Shown here: one piece after another, positions 15,001-23,952 of the stretch
Layout: every line of letters starts with the position of its first letter
Position numbering within the stretch: the stretch's first letter is position 1
Source: Epinephelus fuscoguttatus
Lineage: Eukaryota; Chordata; Actinopteri; Perciformes; Serranidae
Assembly (NCBI RefSeq): GCF_011397635.1
Contig: NC_064764.1
Span: forward strand, 39,608,955 to 39,672,954
DNA: 64,000 nucleotides
Direction: 5' to 3'
Position numbers and translations under genes: made by a program
The notes under the pieces: model-generated
Told to the model about the DNA's origin: nothing
The model's database searches: none
What the model saw: only the letters and a program-made list of their open reading frames with translations

Positions 15001-15049
15001 ATACGAACACGGCTACCAGGACGGCTATCACCAGGGCTATGGTTACTAA
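1801..15049 (+). CDS. ccdc80: CCDC80 (DRO1/URB/SSG1), 3' part of gene, five exons
   Basis: Coding exons are 1801-1937, 4564-4715, 7287-7390, 13564-13647 and 14727-15049 (TAA at 15047-15049). All have AG/GT borders and the phases join without a break. They encode about 265 C-terminal residues; mammalian CCDC80 is about 950 aa, so the first two thirds lie left of the window. The first two exons (LTDSDMRVKQSYEVPIAMKA) end one P-DUDES domain. The rest form a further one, starting at RSLENFLSRFRWRRRLFIIS and closing with YFSMLLVGKDGNVKSWYPSP, a clear internal echo of the earlier domain end. The protein finishes with SLGMRCPEDEYGGYGYH and a Gly/Tyr/His-rich tail, as in mammalian CCDC80. Family knowledge: secreted extracellular-matrix protein linked to cell adhesion, adipocyte and muscle biology; P-DUDES domains are shared with SRPX/SRPX2 and are thioredoxin-fold-like. 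The identity is secure; function here is inferred from the family. Confidence 0.95.
2485..3500. mobile_element. Non-autonomous DNA element split by a LINE fragment
   Basis: The outer edges look like an inverted pair: GCGTTGTGCTGGAGCCACCT near 2498 and, inverted, CCACCTGGGCCCGGCGTACA near 3463-3482. Tandem GGGCCCATTTTTCAGCCCAT-type motifs lie inside the right part. This is typical of a dispersed fish MITE. The middle (about 2747-3260) is LINE coding sequence on the minus strand, so the LINE appears to have inserted into the older element. Confidence 0.5.
2747..3261 (-). pseudogene. Non-LTR retrotransposon reverse-transcriptase C-terminal fragment
   Basis: Two minus-strand frames join into one degraded LINE polypeptide. 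Positions 2989-3261 give YKYLGTVTDSKLCFEP and KAHQRMHFYRKLRTFNVD; 2747-3001 continues with LQGIVKVCSKIAGAPLNDLH and DPSHPLRDNFVLLPSGRRY. This is the thumb/C-terminal part of a LINE reverse transcriptase. The catalytic palm is missing and a frameshift near 2995 breaks it, so it cannot be active. Confidence 0.8.
4921..5110. repeat. Dispersed repeat shared with an f5 intron
   Basis: The segment beginning AAAGGGAGACTTTGATATTT and containing AAACTGGTCCAGTATTG and CATTTGTGCACCATCA reappears in diverged form at about 46720-46900. It looks like a transposon relic inside a ccdc80 intron. Confidence 0.6.
5663..6260. mobile_element. MITE-like element with inverted ends, carrying (GT)n
   Basis: The left end TAAGCCTGAACGATGTAT and the right end ATATCGTGCAGCCTTA are imperfect inverted repeats about 600 bp apart. 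The interior has no gene and includes a long (GT)n tract at 5973-6022. It is a non-autonomous DNA transposon relic in a ccdc80 intron; the family is uncertain. Confidence 0.5.
5973..6022. repeat. (GT)n microsatellite
   Basis: Pure GT tract of about 25 units. Confidence 0.95.
6955..6981. repeat. (GT)n microsatellite
   Basis: Short, slightly interrupted GT tract about 0.3 kb upstream of the third ccdc80 exon in the window. Confidence 0.85.
7680..8760. repeat. Tandem dispersed repeat (~120-140 bp period) with ERE palindromes
   Basis: About eight degenerate units, each reading roughly: tatctcaaaaacacctt, then aaatttggcacaaa, then cacttggactcaaggatgaa, then gatttt-ggtggtcaaaggtcaagg, then tcactgtgacctt. 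Units carry the palindrome GGTCACTGTGACC, perfect at 8028-8040, 8290-8302 and 8571-8583, with one mismatch at 8168-8180 and 8430-8442. The block lies within the 7391-13563 intron of ccdc80. A second block of the same repeat is at 10620-11016. Confidence 0.85.
8985..9245 (+). repeat. Copy A of a dispersed repeat family (diverged)
   Basis: Contains GCAGTGAAAATAGTCTAAAT, then CGGCCTGCTTCTCCAAACTT and a terminal ATCTGAACTATCCCTA. It aligns by eye with better copies at 24691-25235 and 36994-37435, an inverted part at about 36786-36960, and a partial copy at about 58262-58400. Confidence 0.65.
9803..9832. repeat. (GT)n microsatellite, interrupted
   Basis: GT-rich tract (gtgtgtgtgcatgtgtgtg) in the 6.2-kb ccdc80 intron. 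Confidence 0.8.
10480..10620 (+). repeat. Diverged outlier of the 38-bp minisatellite family
   Basis: A few degenerate units with the family signature (TATGACATACTATACAGACA, then GACGTACTATACTTTGACTT). It has the same orientation as the large array at 15950-22660. Confidence 0.65.
10620..11016. repeat. Second block of the ERE-containing repeat
   Basis: Same unit as at 7680-8760. The palindrome GGTCACTGTGACC is perfect at 10648-10660 and 10909-10921 and one base off at 10782-10794. The repeat resumes after an inserted element, at about 12123-12200 (AAAGGTCAACTTCACTGTGA). Confidence 0.85.
11017..12122 (+). mobile_element. PIF/Harbinger-like non-autonomous element with truncated Myb/SANT ORF
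   Basis: The termini are inverted: GGGCTCTAGTTTC at 11017 and GAAACTAGAGCCC ending at 12122. They resemble the GGGCCCTATTTT-type ends of fish Harbinger elements. The interior is GC-rich and CpG-rich, unlike the flanks. It holds an ORF at 11295-11540 that begins MAEESSSIRRPNSSQEETDV and has VAWEEVTTIVNQ. That is the start of a Myb/SANT-like DNA-binding domain as in the Harbinger accessory protein (and NAIF1), cut off by unrelated sequence. It sits inside the ERE repeat, which resumes immediately after it. No transposase is seen. Confidence 0.65.
12260..12680 (+). repeat. Degenerate block of the 38-bp minisatellite family
   Basis: About ten diverged units of the form CATACTATACTATGACTTTTT with variable T-rich spacers. 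They are ancestral-looking relatives of the large downstream array. Confidence 0.8.
12690..13180. other. ccdc80 intron, no recognised feature
   Basis: Short frames run on both strands (for example 12790-13089) but show no splice context, domain or compositional signal of coding sequence. I see nothing further. Confidence 0.5.
13187..13470. mobile_element. Short MITE with inverted ends and CAGTG duplication
   Basis: Left end GGCCTTATTCACCAAT and right end ATTGGTGAATAAGATC are inverted repeats. CAGTG flanks both sides (13182-13186 and 13471-13475) as a likely target-site duplication. It ends about 90 bp upstream of the ccdc80 exon at 13564. Confidence 0.7.
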
Positions 15050-15690
15050 CTCTTCCTTTGCCTCGCAGCTGGTGCTCGGCACTATCGGCCCTCTTCCTTT
15101 CACTTTTTTAATCTTTCCTCCCCATCCTCCACCAGGCAGGCGGCTCACATGGAGCAGGGTCTTTGAATGTTTTGTAGCACTTAGTGACAGCCCCAAAGTA
15201 TTCTGAATCTGAATCTGAATCTGAAAACGGTTGCTTTCACCTGTCAAGATCTTTGATATATGTATAGCATAATAGGCTGCACGTAATGGTAATTTCCAAG
15301 GGGATTTAATCAGAGCCAGTTAGAGACTAAATGTATAGAAGAGCCTGGAGGTTCAGGGATCTGTTGTGGACTTAGTTTTTGTTTCATGGATTTCCAGCTT
15401 CAGAGTGTTTTGCACGTTATTATATCATCTGTCTCCTTCACTTGCCTTCCAGGTCAAATTTACATATTCATGTTATCAGCACAGACCTTTATTTTGTAGA
15501 TAATGGGCTAAAATAAGACATATATGTATTTATTGGACATCTGTTGCATTTGAGGTGCAGTTATCGATTATTTTATGAAAAGAAGCTGTCACATGTTTTC
15601 TTTTGTAAAGTTTCTGTTACTATACAATGTTCTTATTTATACTCTGTTGTGCTATATGATAAATAAACGTTTGTTTACCACCAGTTCTGG
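15050..15690 (+). other. ccdc80: ccdc80 3' UTR with poly(A) signal
   Basis: The non-coding 3' end of the last ccdc80 exon runs from the stop codon to a canonical AATAAA at 15662-15667, followed by T/GT-rich sequence. A short GAATCT microsatellite-like run is at about 15204-15224. The exact cleavage point is inferred. Confidence 0.75.
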
Positions 15691-15758
15691 TGTATGGATT
15701 GCTTGCTGTGCTCAGAATGTCATTACTTAGCTGAAAATTTCAGTTTCAGCTTCTGCAG

Positions 15759-15803
15759 TGAAATAATCTTTTAAGCTACGTCTCCTCCTAGTGGCCTGAT
15801 ATG
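15759..15803 (+). repeat. Left bracket: ~45-bp direct repeat flanking the array
   Basis: Begins TGAAATAATCTTTTAAGCTA and continues with CTCCTCCTAGTGGCCTGAT. A near-identical copy in the same orientation is at 22695-22737, just past the other end of the minisatellite. Confidence 0.85.
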
Positions 15804-15949
15804 ATGATGAAGGGAATTGTTTTGCTTGTCAGGATGTTTATTGGTCATTTAATAATAATGACAATCCTCTCTATGGTTTAGAAACATGTAAGGTACTGTA
15901 GTAAGAATGAAAATTAGTGTAAATGGCTTTATAGGATACTTTTACTGCA

Positions 15950-18900
15950 GACTATAACTTCTTTATGATATTTTTGATGCCATGATACCATACCATGACC
16001 TTTTTGTGATGTTTTGGACGACATACTATACTATGACTTTTTGTGATGTTTTGGACGACATGCTATAGTATGACTTTTTTGTGATGTTTTGGACGACAAC
16101 ATACTATACTATGACTTTTTTATGATAATTTGAACGACATACTATACTATGACTTTTTTATGATATTTTGGACGACGTGCTATACTATGACTTTTTTATG
16201 ATAATTTGAACGACATACTATACTATGACTTTTTTATGATAATTTGAACGACATACTATACTATGACTTTTTTATGATGTTTTGGACAACATGCTATACT
16301 ATGACTTTTTTGTGATGTTTTGGACGACATACTATACTATGACTTTTTTATGATGTTTTGGACGACATGCTATACTATGACTTTTTTGTGATGTTTTGGA
16401 CGACATACTATACTATGACTTTTTTATGATGTTTTGGACGACATACTATACTATGACTTTTTTATGATGTTTTGGACGACATGCTATACTATGACTTTTT
16501 TGTGATGTTTTGGACGACAACATACTATACTATGACTTTTTTATGATGTTTTGGACGACATACTATACTATGACTTTTTTGTGATGTTTTGGACGCCATG
16601 CTATACTATGACTTTTTTGTGATGTTTTGGACGACAACATGCTCTACTATGACTTTTTTATGATGTTTTGGACGACATACTATACTATGACTTTTTTGTG
16701 ATGTTTTGGACGCCATGCTATACTATGACTTTTTTATGATGTTTTGGACGACAACATGCTATACTATGACTTTTTTGTGATGTTTTGGACGACATGCTAT
16801 ACTATGACTTTTTTATGATGTTTTGGACGACAACATGCTATACTATGACTTTTTTGTGATGTTTTGGACGACATACTATACTATGACTTTTTTGTGATGT
16901 TTTGGACGACATACTATACTATGACTTTTTTATGATGTTTTGGACGACATACTATACTATGACTTTTTTGTGATGTTTTGGACGACATGCTATACTATGA
17001 CTTTTTTGTGATGTTTTGGACAACATGCTACACTATGACTTTTTTGTGATGTTTTGGACGACATGCTCTACTATGACTTTTTTGTGATGTTTTGGACAAC
17101 ATGCTATACTATGACTTTTTTGTGATGTTTTGGACGACATACTATACTATGACTTTTTTATGATGTTTTGGACGACATACTATACTATGACTTTTTTGTG
17201 ATGTTTTGGACGACATACTATACTATGACTTTTTTGTGATGTTTTGGACGACAACATGCTCTACTATGACTTTTTTATGATGTTTTGGACGACATACTAT
17301 ACTATGACTTTTTTGTGATGTTTTGGACGACATGCTATACTATGACTTTTTTATGATGTTTTGGACGACAACATGCTATACTATGACTTTTTTGTGATGT
17401 TTTGGACGACATGCTATACTATGACTTTTTTGTGATGTTTTGGACGACAACATGCTATACTATGACTTTTTTGTGATGTTTTGGACGACATACTATACTA
17501 TGACTTTTTTATGATGTTTTGGACGACATACTATACTATGACCTTTTTGTGATGTTTTGGACGACATGCTATACTATGACTTTTTTGTGATGTTTTGGAC
17601 AACATGCTACACTATGACTTTTTTGTGATGTTTTGGACGACATGCTCTACTATGACTTTTTTGTGATGTTTTGGACGACATGCTATACTATGACTTTTTT
17701 GTGATGTTTTGGACGACATACTATACTATGACTTTTTTATGATGTTTTGGACGACATGCTATACTATGACTTTTTTGTGATGTTTTGGACGACATACTAT
17801 ACTATGACTTTTTTATGATGTTTTGGACGACATACTATACTATGACTTTTTTATGATGTTTTGGACCACATACTATACTATGACTTTTTTATAATATTTT
17901 GGACGACATACTATACTATGACTTTTTTATGATGTTTTGGACCACATACTATACTATGACTTTTTTGTAATATTTTGGACGACATACTATACTATGACTT
18001 TTTTATGATAATTTGAACAACATACTATACTATGACTTTTTTATGATATTTTGGACGACATACTATACTATGACTTTTTTATAATATTTTGGACGACATA
18101 CTATACTATGACTTTTTTATGATAATTTGAACAACATACTATACTATGACTTTTTTATGATATTTTGGACGACATACTATACTATGACTTTTTTATAATA
18201 TTTTGGACGACATACTATACTATGACTTTTTTATGATGTTTTGGACCACATACTATACTATGACTTTTTTATGATAATTTGAACAACATACTATACTATG
18301 ACTTTTTTATAATATTTTGGACGACATACTATACTATGACTTTTTTATGATAATTTGAACAACATACTATACTATGACTTTTTTATGATATTTTGGACGA
18401 CATACTATACTATGACTTTTTTATGATGTTTTGGACCACATACTATACTATGACTTTTTTATGATAATTTGAACAACATACTACACTATGACTTTTTTGT
18501 GATGTTTTGGACGACATACTATACTATGACCTTTTTGTGATGTTTTGGACGACATACTATACTATGACTTTTTTGTGATGTTTTGGACGACATGCTATAC
18601 TATGACTTTTTTATGATAATTTGAAGGACATACTATACTATGACTTTTTTATGATAATTTGAAGGACATACTATACTATGACTTTTTTTATGATGTTTTG
18701 GACGACATACTATACTATGACTTTTTTATAATATGTTGGACAACATACTATAATGTGACTTTTTTATGATATTTTGGACGACATACTATACTATGACTTT
18801 TTTATAATATTTTGGACGACATACTATACTATGACTTTTTTATGATGTTTTGGACCACATACTATACTATGACTTTTTTGTGATAATTTGAACAACATAC

Positions 18901-21900
18901 TATACTATGACTTTTTTATGATAATTTGAACAACATACTATACTATGACTTTTTTATGATATTTTGGACGACATACTATACTATGACTTTTTTATAATAT
19001 TTTGGACGACATACTATACTATGACTTTTTATGATAATTTGAACAACATACTATACTATGACTTTTTGTTGATATTTAGGACCACATACTATACTATGAC
19101 TTTTTTATGATAATTTGAAGCACATACTATACTATGACTTTTTTATGATAATTTGAAGGACATACTATACTATGACTTTTTTTATGATGTTTTGGACCAC
19201 ATACTATACTATGACTTTTTTATGATGTTTTGGACCACATACTATACTATGACTTTTTTGTAATATTTTGGACGACATGCTATACTATGACTTTTTTATG
19301 ATAATTTGAACAACATACTATACTATGACTTTTTTATGATATTTTGGACGACATACTATAATATGACTTTTTTATGATATTTTGGAACATATACTATACT
19401 ATGACTTTTTATAATATTTTGGACGACATACTATACTATGACTTTTTTATGATGTTTTGGACCACATACTATACTATGACTTTTTTATGATAATTTGAAC
19501 AACATACTATACTATGACTTTTTTATAATATTTTGGACGACATACTATACTATGACTTTTTTATGATATTTTGGACGACATACTATACTATGACTTTTTT
19601 ATGATATTTTGGACGACATACTATACTATGACTTTTTTATAATATTTTGGACGACATACTATACTATGACTTTTTTATGATATTTTGGACGACATACTAT
19701 ACTATGACTTTTTTATGATATTTTGGACGACATACCTATGACTTTTTTATAATATTTTGGACGACATACTATACTATGACTTTTTTATGATATTTTGGAC
19801 GACATACTATACTATGACTTTTTTATAATATTTTGGACGACATACTATACTATGACTTTTTTATGATATTTTGGACGACATACTATACTATGACTTTTTT
19901 ATAATATTTTGGACGACATACTATACTATGACTTTTTTATGATATTTTGGACGACATACTATACTATGACTTTTTTATGATATTTTGGACGACATACCTA
20001 TGACTTTTTTATAATATTTTGGACGACATACTATACTATGACTTTTTTATGATATTTTGGACGACATACTATACTATGACTTTTTTATGATATTTTGGAC
20101 GACATACTATACTACGACTTTTTTATGATGTTTTGGACGACATACTATACTATGACTTTTTTATGATATTTTGGACGACATACTATACTATGACTTTTTT
20201 ATAATATTTTGGACGACATACTATACTATGACTTTTTTATGATAATTTGAACAACATACTATACTATGACTTTTTTATAATATTTTGGACGACATACTAT
20301 ACTATGACTTTTTTATGATAATTTGAACAACATACTATACTATGACTTTTTTATGATATTTTGGACGACATACTATACTATGACTTTTTTATGATGTTTT
20401 GGACCACATACTATACTATGACTTTTTTATGATAATTTGAACAACATACTACACTATGACTTTTTTGTGATGTTTTGGACGACATACTATACTATGACCT
20501 TTTTGTGATGTTTTGGACGACATACTATACTATGACTTTTTTGTGATGTTTTGGACGACATGCTATACTATGACTTTTTTGTGATGTTTTGGACGACATG
20601 CTATACTATGACTTTTTTATGATAATTTGAAGGACATACTATACTATGACTTTTTTATGATATTTTGGACGACATACTATACTATGACTTTTTTATAATA
20701 TGTTGGACGACATACTATACTATGACTTTTTTATGATAATTTGAACAACATACTATACTATGACTTTTTTATGATATTTTGGACGACATACTATACTATG
20801 ACTTTTTTATAATATTTTGGACGACATACTATACTATGACTTTTTTATGATAATTTGAACAACATACTATACTATGACTTTTTTGTGATGTTTTGGACGA
20901 CATACTATACTATGACCTTTTTGTGATGTTTTGGACGACATACTATACTATGACTTTTTTGTGATGTTTTGGACGACATGCTATACTATGACTTTTTTAT
21001 GATAATTTGAAGGACATACTATACTATGACTTTTTTATGATATTTTGGACGACATACTATACTATGACTTTTTTATAATATGTTGGACGACATACTATAC
21101 TATGACTTTTTTATAATATTTTGGACGACATACTATAATGTGACTTTTTTATGATATTTTGGACGACATACTATACTATGACTTTTTTATAATATTTTGG
21201 ACGACATACTATACTATGACTTTTTTATGATGTTTTGGACCACATACTATACTATGACTTTTTTATGATAATTTGAACAACATACTATACTATGACTTTT
21301 TTGTGATGTTTTGGACGACATACTATACTATGACCTTTTTGTGATGTTTTGGACCACATACTATACTATGACTTTTTTATGATGTTTTGGACGACATACT
21401 ATACTATGACTTTTTTATAATATTTTGGACGACATACTATACTATGACTTTTTTATGATGTTTTGGACCACATACTATACTATGACTTTTTTGTAATATT
21501 TTGGACGACATACTATACTATGACTTTTTTATGATAATTTGAACAACATACTATACTATGACTTTTTTATGATATTTTGGACGACATACTATACTATGAC
21601 TTTTTTATAATATTTTGGACGACATACTATACTATGACTTTTTTATGATATTTTGGACGACATACTATACTATGACTTTTTTATGATATTTTGGACGACA
21701 TACTATACTATGACTTTTTTATAATATTTTGGACGACATACTATACTATGACTTTTTTATGATGTTTTGGACCACATACTATACTATGACTTTTTTATGA
21801 TAATTTGAACAACATACTATACTATGACTTTTTTATAATATTTTGGACCACATACTATACTATGACTTTTTTATGATAATTTGAACAACATACTATACTA

Positions 21901-22660
21901 TGACTTTTTTATAATATTTTGGACGACATACTATACTATGACTTTTTTATGATAATTTGAACAACATACTATACTATGACTTTTTTATGACATTTTGGAC
22001 CACATACTATACTATGACTTTTTTATGATATTTTGGACCACATACTATACTATGACTTTTTTATGATAATTTGAACAACATACTACACTATGACTTTTTT
22101 GTGATGTTTTGGACGACATACTATACTATGACTTTTTTATGATGTTTTGGACGACATACTATACTATGACTTTTTTGTGATGTTTTGGACGACATGCTAT
22201 ACTATGACTTTTTTGTGATGTTTTGGACGACATGCTATACTATGACTTTTTTATGATAATTTGAAGGACATACTATACTATGACTTTTTTATGATATTTT
22301 GGACGACATACTATACTATGACTTTTTTATAATATGTTGGACGACATACTATACTATGACTTTTTTATAATATTTTGGACGACATACTATACTATGACTT
22401 TTTTATGATGTTTTGGACGACATACTATACTATGACTTTTTTATAATATTTTGGACGACATACTATACTATGACTTTTTTATGATGTTTTGGACCACATA
22501 CTATACTATGACTTTTTTGTGATAATTTGAACAACATACTATACTATGACTTTTTTATGACATTTTGGACCACATACTATACTATGACTTTTTTTATGAT
22601 ATTTACAATGACACCCTATATTATGACTTCTTTATATTTTTGATCACATACTATACTATG
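15950..22660 (+). repeat. Large 38-bp-unit minisatellite array (~175 copies)
   Basis: An uninterrupted head-to-tail array of 38 bp. One half-unit is GACGACATACTATACTATGA, the other CTTTTTTATGATATTTTG. Recurrent variants are ATGATGTTTTG, GTGATGTTTTG, ATAATATTTTG, ATGATAATTTGAACAACATA and a 41-bp form with an extra AAC (GACGACAACATGC). Variants are not random: GTGATG/CATGC forms dominate to about 17700, and ATGATATTTT/ATAATATTTT/ATAATTTGAA forms dominate after. Multi-unit blocks recur (for example at 18463-18600 and 20425-20580). Edge units are degenerate and central ones homogenised, as expected from unequal exchange. Every unit contains stops. No gene lies inside. Confidence 0.97.
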
Positions 22661-22694
22661 AGTTTTTTTGCTTGATATTGATGGCATACTACAT

Positions 22695-22737
22695 TGAAAT
22701 AATCTTTTAAGCTACATCCCCTCCTAGTGGCTTGATG
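22695..22737 (+). repeat. Right bracket: ~45-bp direct repeat flanking the array
   Basis: Begins TGAAATAATCTTTTAAGCTA and continues with CCCTCCTAGTGGCTTGATGA. It matches 15759-15803 with only a few differences. Confidence 0.85.
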
Positions 22738-22739
22738 AT

Positions 22740-23952
22740 AAATGAAAACATTTCGGTTGACCGTAATTTATTTGCCATTTGACAATGAAAACAAGCCTAT
22801 ATATTTTTTAAAATGTGTGAAACAATTAGAATTAAACACAATAAAAATGGCTTTTAAACATCTTTGTTCTTTCTCAATTCTCCAGTATTCGTTTTTTTGT
22901 CATGTTTTTAACCATACCTTACCTTTTGCTTCTTCTTCTTCCTTTTGTTTTTTCATTTTTCCACTTCCTATACTGCTGTTGCTGCATGCCAGTTTTTCTC
23001 TTCTGATTGTTACTTTTATTCTGACAAAGTTAAACCACTTCACTTGCAGTTTATTTCAGAACAACTGGCATATGTTCAAACTTTATGGCACAAGAATTAT
23101 ATATCACAGTTGTACTACATCAATCCTCCACCAAAAAAAACAAACAAAAAAAACAAAGAAATGTTCAAGGCCAAATAAGAACCAGGAGCCACTTTGTTGT
23201 GCTTTCAGAAATCCAGGCATCCTAACTGCTAAATTCTGTCAATGCTCATGGTTCTGGTTCATGTTTAAGAAAATACACTGATTGAGCAGAAAAATAGAAA
23301 GTTCCATACACTGTCATGGAAACAGTCCTGGTGTGCGTGTACATTTCTGGTAATGTGTTTTGTGATGCTGCAGTTTGTGACTTTGTGCTGGAATTTGGTG
23401 CTTAAGTTCCAACACTGTTTAAATATTGACTATAGATTGAATGAACTCTTCTCTTGCACGCTGCCAATGACATTAAAAACAGTATAAAGCCAATCATTAC
23501 AATCATTGCATTTACAATTATAAAACTCTGGTCATTAAACCCATCAATCATCTGGAACAAGTCAAATAGCTGCACAAACAAGAGGAATCATCAGAGGAGA
23601 CAAAATATCCCGAACAAGAATCCTTAGTGATCCAAAGTGGCAAATACACTGATACTTAGAGTATTTCCCAGCAGTACATACACTGATGGTTTAACTGGTG
23701 CTTCTTTCACTATGTAAATAACAGCACTCATACTGACAGGCACATTTCAATATATACACAACAGCCTTAGTTACTATCACAAGTGTCTGACAGAGTTCAT
23801 CCCACGGTCCAGCAGCACTGTCAGTCACTGTTCACTCGCTGATAGTCATTTCAATAAATGAGCTGAGACAGAAATCTGTGACCACGCTGCGTCCATGACT
23901 ACATCGCTTCTTAATATCAGCAGCAGTGAAAATCTTCCATCATAAGTCAGTA
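22740..23952 (-). other. slc35a5: Probable slc35a5 3' UTR and downstream flank
   Basis: The sequence after the slc35a5 stop (minus strand) is AT-rich and non-coding. Minus-strand AATAAA motifs lie at about 23050-23055, 23015-23020 and 22767-22772; any could be the poly(A) signal, so the 3' end is not fixed. A plus-strand frame at 22742-23281 is low-complexity (Phe/Ser/Lys-rich) and is judged not to be a gene. Confidence 0.5.

Noticed and set aside
15950..22660. Regular repeats that could be read as a CRISPR array
   Set aside because: Units are contiguous 38-mers with no unique spacers, no cas genes exist, and the DNA is clearly vertebrate. It is a minisatellite.
22742..23281. 179-aa plus-strand open frame
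   Set aside because: Low-complexity Phe/Ser/Lys composition, no domain, no splice context, antisense to the slc35a5 3' region.
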